Positions 1-12,548 are shown, numbered from the stretch's first letter. The stretch is 24,653 nucleotides of DNA from Equivita sp045641605 (GCA_045641605.1 JAZUHG010000025.1:1-24653), one strand, 5' to 3'. A program made the numbers and translations. Notes: generated by a model not told the origin, from the letters alone.

Positions 1-153
1 CTTTTTTATAACGTCTTTTATAATGTCATATTTTTGTCCCTGAACAGAATCATAAGTATCTTTTTCAAGATTTAGCTCTTTACAATAATCTTTTATAAAT
101 CTTTTTATTTTCGGAATCTCTTGTTTTTTCGCAGCAAACTGCTTGTTTTCCAT
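1..153 (-). CDS. N-terminal fragment of an unrecognised protein
   Basis: Reading leftward from an ATG at 153-151 gives 51 uninterrupted codons that run off the window edge, so only the N-terminus is present. A good ribosome binding site (AAGGGGAC) lies about 4 nt upstream of the ATG, which supports both the gene and the start. The visible peptide begins MENKQFAAKKQEIPKIKRF and is rich in Lys, Asp and Tyr. It has no signal peptide or membrane segment. I do not recognise the family. The gene is divergent from the giant surface protein and shares a 188-nt intergenic region with it. Confidence 0.6.
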   Translation of the reverse strand, partial: MENKQFAAKKQEIPKIKRFIKDYCKELNLEKDTYDSVQGQKYDIIKDVIKK

Positions 154-290
154 GATGTCCCCTTGGTAAATATCGATGCTTCTTTCAATAGGTTAACATA
201 ATTTAATCACACAAACAACATCTAAGAATATTTCTTTCAGGAACCCCAGGTCAAGTGCCATATTTTTGTATGTTATCTTAAAAATATTAT

Positions 291-319
291 TTGCATTTAT
301 TACCTGATTTTGATAAAAT
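291..319 (+). promoter_or_regulatory. Promoter of the giant surface protein gene
   Basis: A TTGCAT -35 box (291-296) and a TAAAAT -10 box (314-319) are separated by exactly 17 nt. The predicted start near 326 would give a leader of about 16 nt carrying the GAGAGGG ribosome binding site (329-335) before the ATG at 342. The rest of 154-290 is AT-rich, and I see no clear operator or structured leader in it. Confidence 0.5.
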
Positions 320-341
320 TTTTATGTCGAGAGGGTCTGTC

Positions 342-3300
342 ATGACAAAGGAAAATAATTCATTAAATAAGTCTCGTTATTCGCGTTTAAATAATTCTAT
401 TCTTTATGCTTCTTTATGTTTTGTCTTAACTTTTGTTTTTGTTGTAGGACTTTTACCTACACCAGCTTTTAGCTTTCTAGGGCAAAATTATGTACAACCA
501 GCTTTTGCGCAATTAGGTGACGATATTTCGAAGAATATTAAAGATGCTACTGAGCCATGAAATGTTATTGGTGGTATATCAGAGCCTTGAAAGACCTCAG
601 AAGAAGCAAAATCAAAAATTTTATCTGAGTACTCTCTTTTTGCTGAAAATTGTGAAGATGAAGAAGATCTAAAAAATAATAGCCCGTATACAGAAGAAGA
701 AATACAAGCAGAAATAGATAGGATTAATACATTATATGGAAATGGTGGCCCTATTGCTAAATATCGAACAGCTAGTCATCCTGAATGAAAAGACATAAAT
801 AATGAAAAGGAATTTCGTGCTGCATTTAATGGAAATTCTGATGGAGATGTAGAAATTGAAGTTACAAAAGGCCAAGAAAGAATTGTGGTAAATAGCAGGA
901 TCCGTTGTAAAGATGGAGCTAAGATTGTTTTAAAAATGCATGGCTGTTTCATAAAAAGATATGTCCCAGGTGGAGATAATTCAGGTGAGGTTTTTGGAAT
1001 AAAAAATAATGCCGATATAAAAATTGAAGGCATTAGTGAAGAAGATGAAAGGACAATTGAGCATATAGGAGTTAGGGGCTATACTAGTCATGGAGGCTCC
1101 CAAAACGACAATATGACAGTTTATGGTGCTGTTATAGGAGGTGGATTTAATAAAAATGGTGGCGGCGGCTTTAATATTTGGGGTAGCGGCAACATAGTAT
1201 TACTTAATGACTGCATGGTATTTGGTAATCGCTCAAATGGGCTTGCTTATGCTACTAATGGTATTGGCGGTAATATTCGTATTGCCGGAGATAGTAATGA
1301 TTTGTATTTAAATAATTCTGTAATTTCTCGTGGCTATGCTGAAAACCCTGGAGGTGGCATTGGCATATCAGAAGGTGCAACTAAAAACAATATCTATTTG
1401 AGTAACTCACGTATTGATACAAACTTTTGCAATGATGAAGGTGGTGGCATCGGAGATAAAGGAGATAAAAACAGAATATATGGCGATGCTGTTCAGGGCG
1501 ACACAGAACATGGATCAACAATATGCAATAATGATTCTGCAGAAGAAGGCGGGGGCTATTGTTGCCTTGTAGCAGATGGTGATGCTAAAGCATATATTTC
1601 TGGCCTAAATTTTATTGGCAATAAAACCAGTGTTTCTGGTGGTGGAATTGGCGTAATAATAGGTACATGCTGCATTACAAATTGTAATTTTACACAGAAT
1701 AAAGCTTCGAAAAATGGTGGTGGAATTTCTGTATATACTTCTGAAGATGCAGCTTATTCATTTTATAGTTTTGCGGCGTCTATTGCCAATTGCGAAATTA
1801 CTGGTAATACAGCTGATGATGGGGCTGGAATGCTTGGATGCACTAAATCAGGTGAGGATTTTAGTTTTAGTGGTAAAGTAATTTGTAATGAGAATTATGA
1901 TGACGATGATGAGGAAAATGATGTGTCCCTAGCAGGTACTACCATTTCTTCTTCTGTATCCAATGATTCTTTTATTGGAGTCCATCATGGATATAGGGAA
2001 ATGAATGTTACTTCAGAAACTGGAGTATATAATCCAAGATGTTATTTTTCAAATTTGTATGATTTTCATATTGAATATGACGAAAATAAGCGGCATCTTG
2101 TTACCAAAAAAGGACATCAAGAAAAACCTGACGGTCCGTTTGATATAGAAATAAAGCCAATTGGTCATGAAGTTGCACTCGAACATCCAGTGGATGGTCT
2201 AAATTACCTATCGGGAGGTCATGATTATCAAGTTTATCGTGGTACGGCCTCGTATGGAATAATGACAAATTCTGATGACCATATGTCTACATATTATTAT
2301 TATTCAGATGGATTTTTTGCAGATGATCCACAAGTTTATAACGATCATTTGTCGTCTTTGTCTATGACTGCTGAAATAGCTTGTTCTCGCGAAAATCAAT
2401 ATCTTCATCCCGAAATGTTTATTTCAGATCTTGATTATTCAACGAAATGTACAAACATTGCTCAATTTTTTGCTGATATAGGCTGTAATCAACAAGACAT
2501 TTTCTTAAATGAGCATTATTTGGTAAAACCTGACACTAATAGTATTGGTTGTGCAATAGCCAGCAAGCAATTAACTTTATATAATGAAACTGGAGAACCT
2601 GATGATAGTTATATTTTAATGCCTATAGTTGTTAGGGGATTAGACTATGAAGCCGAATGAACTAGCAATTTCTTGCTTGGTGATCAAGGCCCACACGAAG
2701 GTTTTTCAAACGCCGCCAATAAAGTTTTAAGCAACATAGATCAATATATTTATGAACACGATTTAAGTTCTAAGGCGGCAGAAGGAAAAATTAAATTTTG
2801 GATAATGGGCCACTCTCGCGCTGGCGCAACATCTAATCTGGCAGGAAAAAGATTAACTGATAATTATGGAAAAGACGGAAATAAAGTATTTTGCTATACC
2901 TTTGAGCCTCCAATGTGCGCTGACAAAAATAATATGGAATTGGTTAATGAACCTTATACATATGGCGGCACTTACAAAAATATTCATAATATTATTAATT
3001 ATGCAGATATAGTTATTCATATACCTTATGTTGGCATGGACTTTACAAGATATGGTCTTACCCATTATTTACCTGGTAGTGGTGAAGAAACTGAACAGGG
3101 AAAATGACCAACTGTTTATAACCTTGCGGATGTTTCTGATAATTATCCAGTATGACCTAATTATTGGGATAAGGAATCTAAATACGTTGAAGCAAGAGAA
3201 AGAATGTTAAAGCAATACACAGCTACAAACCCATATGAATGATATGGTGACGCTACGCATTCTGCTATTTTTTCTATCATGGATCTTGCAATAATTGATG

Positions 3301-6300
3301 ATGGAACTATGAAACAGGCTGAAGTGGCAATTACTCAAGCTGTGTATGATTTATTTACAGCTAGTTTCCATCAGCGCGAGGATCTTTCTTTAAGGCAAAG
3401 ATACACTACGGCTTCTAGTCGCAGCACAAATTCTTTTGAATATTCGGTTGGTGATATATTGAGAATACTTATGTCTTTAAATCCTACTGTTCAAAGCGAA
3501 CTTCTTTCTGAGTTTAGCGCTATTACTAATTATATTGGTATTGGAGATATTTTTGAAATATTATTTACTCAGGATCTTACAGATTACTATTCTGATAGCG
3601 AAAGTGATAAATGGGATTTTGTTAATAACGTTAATGAAAAAGTAAAGGAGCTTCTTTATGATACTCGCACTTTCACAGAATATATTTCTCCAGAAGACCA
3701 AAATAAAATATTTGATGATTTAAAAAATGTACTTTATTATGTTTTAAATTTTGTAAGTAGGGATTGACATAGAGATAGTTTTTGAGATATGGAACGATGA
3801 GCTGACCTAAAGGGCATTCCAGTTATTGGAACATTAGTAAAGTCTGTTGGTTTTATATTAATGAACCACTATCCTGAATGTTCTTTGGCATGAGCAAGGG
3901 CATATGATGACTATTATCAATCTGCTGACCGTGATGACACTTCTCCTGTTAAAGTGATCTGGGAAAAATGTCCAGATCCTACTGATCCTAAAATTTTATA
4001 TAACGAAAAAGAATACGAGGGCGAAGTACCAAACTCACTTTTTGAACCTGAACCGATAGTAATTGAAAAGTCCAATGTATTTCAGTTGTTTACAGAAGGT
4101 AATGGTGGGGATGTAATTTATTACAATATGGATAAAACAGATAACCCAGATGATGTAGCAGACCCTACTGAGACATATAATGCTACACATTATCAGACAA
4201 ATATAGTAATTAATACTGATAGCCAGCCATCAGCAACTTCTACTAATCTGAATAATGTAGATGAAGAACAATATGAGATATATACGTTAAAAGCTGTAAG
4301 TCTCAGATTTAATCAATTTAGTTCTGTAAGAGTATTTAAGATAAAAGTTCCTTACGGGTATAATGTTACTATTGATTCTTCGTCCGGAACTACTAGTAAA
4401 ATAATGCCATTTAGATCGAATATCTTGCTTAGCTCAGATCCAGTTTTAGAAGGAAAAAGGTTCAGTTCATGAAAGGTTGAAAATTCAGCTGGTGAAGACA
4501 TAACTAATTTAATATTTAGCTCTGAAGATGAAGACTATTCAAATGAGTTTACTGGTCATGAACCAGTTCCAACATGCAATAAGAATATTAATACGACATG
4601 AGTAAAAATGCGTAATTATAGTTTGCATTTTAAAGCTCAATATGAAAACCCCGAGTCAGAACTGCATATTGACATAGACGGGCCACGGTTTAACGAAACC
4701 CTTCCATGTAAAATTCAACCTTCCTTTGTTATAGGAGATTACAAGGTATCGCCTTTTGTTGATGTTGATTTAACGTGGCATAAAGATACTAAAGACGGGG
4801 AAGTCATTACAGGTCAAATAATGGAGCCAAACCAAACTTATGTATGAGAAGCTAACATTCAACTTGATTTTGATAAGGGTGTTGCTTTGCCAGATAAGGA
4901 TAAGTTGCACTTATTTGAGAATGATACAGAAGTTGCTTCGGATCACTTTGAAATAGAAAAACATTATGATAGTGATACTCCATATGTTACTTTATATCGA
5001 ACCATAAAAAATGATGATGTAGTAGCTTTAGGTTTTATAGATTATGTTTCGAATATACAAACAGATGACTTGAGCTTTATTGGGAGTGCTCACATATACG
5101 AATATTTGGAAAGCATTTTGCCTTATAAAGTTAATTTGACTACTAATTATGGGTCATTATCTGTTGAGTTGGAAGGCGACCGTTGGAAAATATGGGATCT
5201 CCAAATACAAGAGAATCTTGAGAAATTGTTTATTAATCAGGTATACCCATTGACCAGTTTGAGCTGTAACCCTTATATTCCAAAATGAATAGATTGCATT
5301 AATATTGGTACTGTTACTTTAAAAGCTCATTTATATATGGCTAATTTGCAAAAAGCAAATGTACCATTAACAGATCTTGAACCAGGCACGTACTATCCTT
5401 CTGCTGGAGATATTTATAAAGTGAAATTAACTAACGGTATGGGCATAAGCATAAAATATACCCTTGACGGTACAAATCCGACAGAAAGCCACACTGCAAT
5501 TGAATGTAATGATGGCGACACTGTGACACTTGATTGGGCAAAGGATTCTTCAATAACTATAAAGACGTTTACTCCAGCATATGAAGATCCTGAGCAACCA
5601 GATACAAGATGATATGAAGCAAGTGAAGTTAGAGACTATACATATACTTTTGCGACTAAGCCAGTTTCTGAGCCGCATAAGTTGATTATTGATTATTATG
5701 ACTCATCGTCATATGAAATTCCTGAGAGTGAGAGTACAGAAATTACCTTTACAGAATTAGATGATTTTAGTTTTCATTTTATTAATTTTGATGGTTATGA
5801 GTTCCTGAAATGAGACAACGATCCTTATGAGCCAGGTGATCCTAAGATTATCAATAGTGATAACGAATATAATCACAAGATTAAAGTAAGTAAGCGCAAC
5901 ACTAACGCGCATGTAAGAGCAATATATAAACCTGTAATCTCAAGTGTTGAAATAGGATTAACTCAACCAGTTATGTTAAAAGAGCTATCAACAAACGTTA
6001 CATCTGCAAAAATTATTGCTTTAGGTAAAGAATATATTATTGAACCAGAAGATATTGATACGTTTATTACGTTCCATTGAATTTATGATGATGGTGAAAC
6101 TTGACCTGATACTCCTAAAATGACAAAATTTAGAGAAGATTATTTAGCTTCCATAGAAATCAATCATGAGTTCTTCAAAGAGAAACATTGATTATTGCCA
6201 GCCTTTGTCTCTGTTAATGTTTTTAATGATGACACAGGTGATAAGATTTGTTCCGGATATTATTCACAATCAAAATCAGAAGATATTAAAGAAGTTGGTT

Positions 6301-8732
6301 CATTATTTGTGAATGCTAAACCGCCAGCTACTCCAAAGGCTAAGCTAATCTCTATTGATAAATTACCTACAATGTGAAATATTCCGCATGGTTCTGAACT
6401 ATCAAGTGTCTTGCCCGAGACAGTTGGTATAACCGCGGAAGGGGGGATGCGGGATGTGGCAACAATGGAGTGAAATATTGAAGGATGTAAGCCTTCGTAT
6501 AGTCCGGATATTGTTAATCCACAGTTTTTAAAAATTCCGGGTAAGGCTATAATTCCAGAATATATAGATAACGGAGGAAATTCTTCTGCAATATCAACTG
6601 ACTTAGCTATTCACGTAAATGTTGATGGCGCTTTGCGGTCTGCTGATCCAACAATCTATCCAGACCCAAGTGATACTTATTATCATAATATCAAAGCTAC
6701 TCTTGCTTGCGAAACTGAAGGCTCTAAAATATATTACAAGGTTAAAAAAGAATCCATAGAGCCAAACGGCAGAACAACCATAAGTGATAATGAAGATTAT
6801 ACTTTGTATACTGAGCCATTTGATATAACTTGCGATGATGGTAAAAAACTTTTTGCTACGGTATCTTGTTATTCTGAAGCAGAGGGTTATCGTCAAAGTT
6901 TGGAATATGCTTATAAAATCACCATTGACAAAACCTATAGAAAATGTTTTGAGGTTGTTATGCCAGAACCTTTTGAGATTTCGCTTTACGATGATAGCAA
7001 AATTGTTCCTACATTAGTTCCTCAAGATACAGAAGATAATCAGCTTACTTTTGACTCAAGTGACGAAGATATTGTCTCTGTTGACTTGCATACTGGCGAA
7101 ATTTCGGCAGTTGGTTTAGGTACATGCACAATTACAGCTACAACAACCAGGGGATCAGTATCTGGCTCTACTACAATAACTGTAATTCCTGCAACCTTTG
7201 AAGTAACTGGGCCGCAGGATGATTATGTTTGACATAGTGGCGTGGATCAAGAATATACTATAGATGCAGAATATGACACCTTCCAGGGCGTTTATGTAGA
7301 TGATAGTACAACGCCACTAGACCCAAGTAATTACACTAAAGAGCCAAAGCCAGTAAGTTATGGTCTATTTGGAGAAAGACCAGATATTGAAAAGCAAACT
7401 GTTGTTAAGATTAAGGCCTCGTATTTAGATACTTTAGATCGGAAAGAGCATAAATTTAAGTTTGCGTTCCCTGATGGTTATGGTTTTGGTAAACAAACTG
7501 TTCGCTTTGTCGATTGTGAAAAGATTAGCATATGACCACCTCTAATGTATTTGTCTTTTAATGACCAAGCCACTATGAAAGTTACTTCGTTTGTTCCTGA
7601 AAATACTGATGATAAGACAGTGATTTTTAGTTCTAACGATCCTAATATCGCAAGTATCGATGAAAACACAGGCCTTATTACTGCGCATGAGACTTTTGGT
7701 CAATGCACAATTACAGCAACTACAAAGTGACATCATGTTTCTTGCACCGCTTCAGTAATTGTAGTTAAAAATGTATATCAAGCAGTTGGGCCAGAAGATG
7801 ATTATGTATGACATAGTTGTATTGACCAAGAATTTATTATTAATCATGGTATTAGTGATTTTAGAGCAGTAAAGCTTGACGGAGGACGAAACCTTACAAA
7901 AGATGAAGAGTTTACCATTGAGGCCGATGGTGACAATACGAAGATTACATTGCTATCATCGTACTTAGATGAAGTTGAAAGAGGAGATCACTATATTGAA
8001 TTTATCTATGAGGGAGGTATTGCCCTTGCAACCAATTCAGTTAGATTTATTGATTGTGAGCAAGTAAGCTTAGAGCCAGCTAATTTAGACATTGAAGTGT
8101 ATAGTGACGCTCAATTGAACACAACATTAACACCAGAAAACACTGATGATAATATTATTACGTTAACTTCAAGCAATCCTGAAGTTGCTAGCGTTGATGA
8201 AACAGGAAAAGTTATTGCCAAGGCTATGGGCGAATGTGATATTACCGCAACAACTAAATGAGGGAAAGTTACTGGAACTTCTCATATTAATGTGTATGGT
8301 TTAACCTATGAATTTGTTGACAAACCAGATCTTACTTATGTATTAGGAAGCAATGAGACAAGGACATTTACTATTGCGGTTGATCCTTCGAAGTTTAGTG
8401 GAGTTACTTGTGATGGAAAAGAAGTTGACGAGAAAAATTATGAAGTTAACGAGAAAGAATCGGCCTTTGATCTTTTGCAATTAGGCGAAGGCTATACTGT
8501 TGTATCTATTCTACCTTCGTTATTTGAAAGCTTAACAGCCGGTGATCATGAGATTTCGATTAACTTTGATGATGGTTCAGCAACTGTGACAATGTCAATA
8601 TATGCGGCTGAGTATCATCCTGTTGCACAAACAGGGGATAATATTCCTATTTGGGTTTATGAGTTAAGTGCTTTACTTGCTGCTGCTGTTTGCTTAAGCG
8701 GAATTGCTATACGACGCAGAACTAAGAAGTAA
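342..8732 (+). CDS. Giant sortase-anchored surface protein with beta-helix, lipase-like domain and Big_2/X2 modules
   Basis: This is one frame of 2796 codons plus TAA if UGA is Trp; 27 in-frame TGA are the only interruptions. The start at 342 is chosen because GAGAGGG lies 6 nt upstream. Domains in order: signal peptide (about 1-56, hydrophobic core 20-38); Gly/Asn-rich right-handed beta-helix (about 245-530); alpha/beta-hydrolase of lipase class-3 type with an EWTSNF motif (its W is a TGA at 2658) and nucleophile elbow GHSRA (S825), with likely triad partners D889 and H908; long beta-rich region with two InlB-repeat-like modules (about 1347-1437, 1782-1867) and chitobiase-C-terminal-like modules (near 1700 and 2100-2140); three Big_2/X2-like pairs (about 2207-2753); VAQTGD sorting motif (2761-2766), hydrophobic helix and RRRTKK tail. 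It is probably a wall-anchored adhesin or esterase. The substrate is unknown. UGA makes up 27 of 37 Trp codons, far more than in its neighbours. Confidence 0.85.
1080..1900 (+). repeat. Imperfect Gly/Asn-rich beta-helix coils inside the surface protein
   Basis: Within residues of about 247-520, short coils repeat with a GGG(I/F/Y) turn, a run of alternating hydrophobic residues and an N-rich turn. Examples are GGGFN, GGGIGIS, GGGIGDK, GGGYCC, GGGIGV and GGGISVY. The spacing is roughly 20-35 residues. This is the typical look of a pectate-lyase-like or Pmp-type parallel beta-helix. I see no polysaccharide-lyase catalytic residues, so I read it as a binding stalk. Confidence 0.65.
6960..8600 (+). 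repeat. Three tandem Big_2 plus X2-like module pairs in the surface protein
   Basis: Each unit pairs an Ig-like Big_2 domain with an X2-like module. The Big_2 hallmarks are a dTxDNxxxxxSSdxxxxSVDxxTGxI stretch and a closing G.C.ITATT. The X2-like pattern is a YLDxL/E-x-H core followed by an F.DG strand. The first two X2-like modules open with near-identical DDYVWHS (W = TGA at 7230 and 7809), which shows internal duplication. The third copy (about 8301-8600) has diverged most and leads into the sorting signal. These are spacers or adhesion modules common in Gram-positive wall proteins. Confidence 0.7.
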
Positions 8733-8780
8733 TTTAATTACTTGTTTTTAAAAAATGAATATATTTATTAGGAGTTGATT

Positions 8781-10025
8781 ATGAAAAAAATTACTATTTT
8801 GTCTTCTTTGTTGTTAATGTTTAGTGTCATTATTTTTGCGGGATGCGTTAATCAAAACATTCCATATTTGGATGAAGCTCAAAATGACACTATCGCCAGT
8901 GCTAGGGCAATTAAAAACACACATAACAAGGCGTATGAGATTAACTACACAGCGGATTACAAGACTTCGGAGTTTATGGATGTAATAACGAAGGAGAAGA
9001 TTACTTCGGCGTATGAGATTCGCACAAAGATGAAGGATATAATAGCTCCAAAATCTAAGGTTTTTCCACTTGACAGGCTTTCAAATTCAGCTCCTGGTTG
9101 CAGTTCAGTCGTCTGTAAAAACGCTGATGGTCAGCCTGTAATTGGCAGAAATTATGACTTAGATGTTAATTCAAATGGATTAACTGCTGTAATTCACACT
9201 AGTCCAAACGACGGTTATAAATCTGTTGGCGTTTCAGATGTTGGTCAATGTGGACTTTCTTATATTGACCTTGAAAATCAAAATACAAACAAGGAGCTAT
9301 TTTTGTATGCTCCATATTTTACTATGGACGGCGTTAATGAGACAGGTTTTGCTTGTTCAATTATGATTTTAAACGAAGGACAAAACGTCCAAGAAACTGG
9401 TAAAAATTGACTTCCTGCAACAATGGTTGTTCGCTATCTTTTAGATCATGCAAATAGTGTAGAAAACGCAATCGAACTATTAAATTCTTGTGATTATAGA
9501 ACTGATTATTTTATCGAGCCATGGTTGGCGGACCTAAACTTTCACTGGGCTTTAACGGATAAGAGTGGTAATAAAGCAGTTGTTGAATTTATAAATGGGA
9601 AAATGATCGTTAATAAATACCCCATAAAAGTTAAATATAACGAGACCACTGATGATATTCAAATTTCATATCCAAAACAGGAAACTGGTTATTTGCTTTC
9701 TACTAACTTTTATGTAAGTGAAGGATTTAAAAACACTGTTCATGATGCCGGTAAGTGGAGATATCAAACTTTAGATGAGCTAATGTCAAAGAATCCTACG
9801 CCAACAAAAGATGAGCTCAGAGATATTATGAAAGCCGCTAAATACCACATGAATGATAGAGATTTTATGTGGGAATTAAGGCAAGAAGGTAAAGATGTTA
9901 ATAAGGCCGAAAACTGGGAGTGGGAGACCGTCTGGACAGACATCCTCAACACCGAAGATTTGACTTTAACCTTTTACCTTAAAGAAAACTTCGATGTTGA
10001 GAATGTATTTTTTATAGACTACTAA
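8781..10025 (+). CDS. Choloylglycine hydrolase-family (linear amide C-N hydrolase) lipoprotein
   Basis: The CDS encodes 414 aa, read through one UGA (9408-9410, in KNWLPATMVV). The ATG at 8781 follows GGAG by 6 nt. Residues 1-21 are a lipoprotein signal with lipobox FAGC (C22), so the enzyme should be tethered outside the membrane. The catalytic signature is PGCSSVV with nucleophile candidate C107, then GRNYD at 122-126 (D126). This matches Ntn hydrolases that cleave amide bonds, including bile salt hydrolases, penicillin V acylases and acid-ceramidase-like enzymes. In that family Cys becomes the N-terminus after processing, so residues 22-106 would be a propeptide. Substrate cannot be told from sequence. 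It follows the giant surface protein by 48 nt, probably as part of the same transcript. The stop interlocks with that of the convergent GH127 gene. Confidence 0.8.
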
Positions 10026-12508
10026 TTGGCCTCGAAGATTTCTCATTCAACGATGCCGACTGGTTTTTCGCCGTGTTCGTTGTGAATTTCTAGTCAGATT
10101 TCATCGCCGGTTACAACTTCGTCCATTGAGTAATCGGCGCATTTCATCTTGTTGACCAAAGGTATATCGCCATTCTTATATTCTTTTGAGTGTTCTTCGC
10201 CAGTTTGGTTATTTTTGACATGAATAGTTAAACGCCATGGTGCTACGATGTCTTTGTAGTATTCGTACCAATATATTCTGAAATCCTTAAAACTTACTGG
10301 CTGGTCAAAGTTATATTTTACCCATGGGTTAAGAGCTGGGTCCTCTTTGTCTGTTCATCTAACCTCAGGCTCTATGATTCCGTCATTTATAGCCGAAACT
10401 GTATCTCCAGCATAAGTGAACTTAGCTGAAACTTTTGCTTTTTGACTTAGCTTTAGTGGCGCATTTCCATCGTGTAAAAATACAGACATTGCACCAGAAT
10501 TAGAACGATTGCAACGAGCATAATAAGGGATCAAGCGTCATGTTATGCTTTGTGATGAGGATCCATTAATAACTTTTCCTGGCTGGTTTAGTACATATAC
10601 AGAACGTACATTATATGGATTAGCTTTTCCATCAAGACTTGCTACGTATTCGAAGTTGCCTTGATCGCTTCTCTCAACAATGGCAGTTGTTAAATCAATA
10701 TTTGGATTGTCTGCTTTTTCGGCGCAATATAGAATTGGTCCATGCTTTAGTGCCATTAAGCCATTATCAAATGTAACCTTCTCATCCATGGTTTCATATT
10801 TTAGAGGCATGCTAAAATCAAATTCGATTGTAGTCCCTTTTGGATCTCAGTCCTGGTTGATAACAATGTAGCCATCTTTTTCGGTAGTGTTCGCAACTGC
10901 TCCGTTTACTTTAATGGTGTAAGTATCTGTCCACGAAGGTTTTCGAAGCTGAACTCCAAATGTTGCATCTTCGGCAGGTTTTACTACAATTGTGCCATTT
11001 CCTTGATAAGGGAAGCTGCTTTTCATATTGATGTTTACTTTATTGTTTCCGATCTCAAAGTTGCCTGTATTAGAAATATATTGATTGATAAACACATCGT
11101 TGCTGGTTGTGTTGTAGATATAGCCTCCAACTTGCAAAATTGTTCGCATAAAGTTTGGAGGGCAACAAGCTGTGCCGTACCATTCTTTACGCTGGAAGGC
11201 ATCAACTGTTGCTAAACGGTTTTCATAATAAAAAGCGTTACCATCGAAGTTTACGCATCCCAAAATATTGTTATATAAGTCTGTTTCGATTTGATCGGCA
11301 TATTGCGAGCCATCATAAATCGTGCTCATGCCTCGGTTCCATAGCATGTTTGCAACACCTGCACAAGTTTCGCAGTATGAACTGTAGTTTGGCAAATAAT
11401 ATTCGTCGGCGAAGCCCTCGTTTTCGTTGCTGCTATCACCAAGACCGCCATTTATATATTGTTTTTTATGGGTGAGGCTGTCCCAAAGAGATGTGAGTGC
11501 TTTATCATATTTTTGATAATAGCTAGAATCTATAGTAGCTAATTCGCACATTCCCGTGTACATATATTGAGCGCGAACAGCATGTCCAACAGGTTCCATT
11601 TGGTTTTCGACCTTTGAATGGTCTTGAACATATGCACGCATATCGTCAGCGTCATCTACTGTACGGTTAGAATAATCTCCTCTAACATCTAAGAAAAATG
11701 CAGACTTGTCAATGTACTCTTTTGCTCTTGAATCATAAGGTTCTCCAATTTCTTGGCATAGCTTTGCAAGTTTAGGAAGCGCAATCTCAAGTTCTTGATG
11801 TCAAGTAAGTTGTTTACGCTTACCTGATCCAAATGTGTCACAAATATGCTTGGCAGTATTAATTGCAACGTTTAGCAATACTGGATCTGGCTTGCCTTGA
11901 TGCATTGTGTATCTGTAATGTGCAACAGCGGCTTCAATAAAATGACCCTGGCAATACAATTCGTGATTGTCTGGGGTGCTATATTTTTCATATGTTGGGT
12001 CTAGGGAATAATAGGAATCAAAATAACCAGCATAATCGCCATCTTGCTCTGGGGCCCAAGTGTAATACTCGATTCATTCATTAAGCTTTGCAGCAATTTT
12101 TGCTTGTGCTGCAAGGATTTGTTTGTCGCCCTGTGCATCAGTATCAAGCGCCATACACATCGACTCTAAAACTTTATGAACATCGGAATCTACATATTTA
12201 GCGCCTTGATGAGCGGGACGCTCTGTAATTTTTCCTTCATGCCATAATGCGCAATTTTTAATGTTTGGAATTCCGCCTTCGGCTTTTTCTACATTGGTAA
12301 TTGCGGTTGGAATAACATTACAAATTACAAGTTTTACATAATCGCGCATGAATCCATCGTCAACGTTTACCTGCGAAAATGGAACAGCAGTTTTTACTTC
12401 GGCTTGTTGTTTTTGTTGACAAGCGCTAAGTCCAAAAATAAATGCCGAAGCCATCAAAACAGTTCCAGCGCAAACCAATATACGTTTATGAATCCCCTTA
12501 ATTTTCAT
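10022..12508 (-). CDS. GH127 beta-L-arabinofuranosidase-type lipoprotein
   Basis: The CDS is 828 aa in a single minus-strand frame with seven UGA codons (low coordinates 10043, 10094, 10355, 10538, 10847, 11801, 12074) and a TAG stop. The start is the ATG at 12508-12506, preceded by AAAGGA, rather than upstream Mets that lack a ribosome binding site. The N-terminus is a lipoprotein signal with lipobox LSAC (C30). The GH127 (DUF1680) hallmarks are present: YCETCAG (E380, C382) and GTACCPPNF (C448, C449). They align with the Zn ligands and the nucleophilic Cys of characterised GH127 enzymes. An extra beta-type C-terminal region follows the catalytic core. The expected role is release of L-arabinofuranose from glycans at the cell surface. 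Exact linkage specificity is unknown. Confidence 0.87.
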
Positions 12509-12548
12509 TTTGAATCCTTTCATTGAGTTTAAAGATATAGCAATAATT

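Noticed and set aside
1080..1900. CRISPR-like or tandem DNA repeat in the Gly-rich region
   Set aside because: The periodicity is at protein level only and irregular in length; the DNA copies are not conserved and there are no spacers.
342..8732. Reading the region as a degraded pseudogene or many small hypothetical genes
   Set aside because: All breaks are TGA only, in one unbroken frame over 8.4 kb, with no in-frame TAA or TAG where I parsed the gaps between fragments. A decaying gene would show all three stops and frameshifts.
8733..8780. A separate promoter or terminator between the giant protein and the amidase lipoprotein
   Set aside because: The 48 nt hold only A/T-rich sequence and the GGAG ribosome binding site; no properly spaced boxes or stem-loop are visible.
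11155..11475. Open frames on the + strand opposite GH127 and on the - strand opposite GH92, the PTS gene and others
   Set aside because: They lack ribosome binding sites and protein-like motifs, and are mirror frames of well-supported genes.
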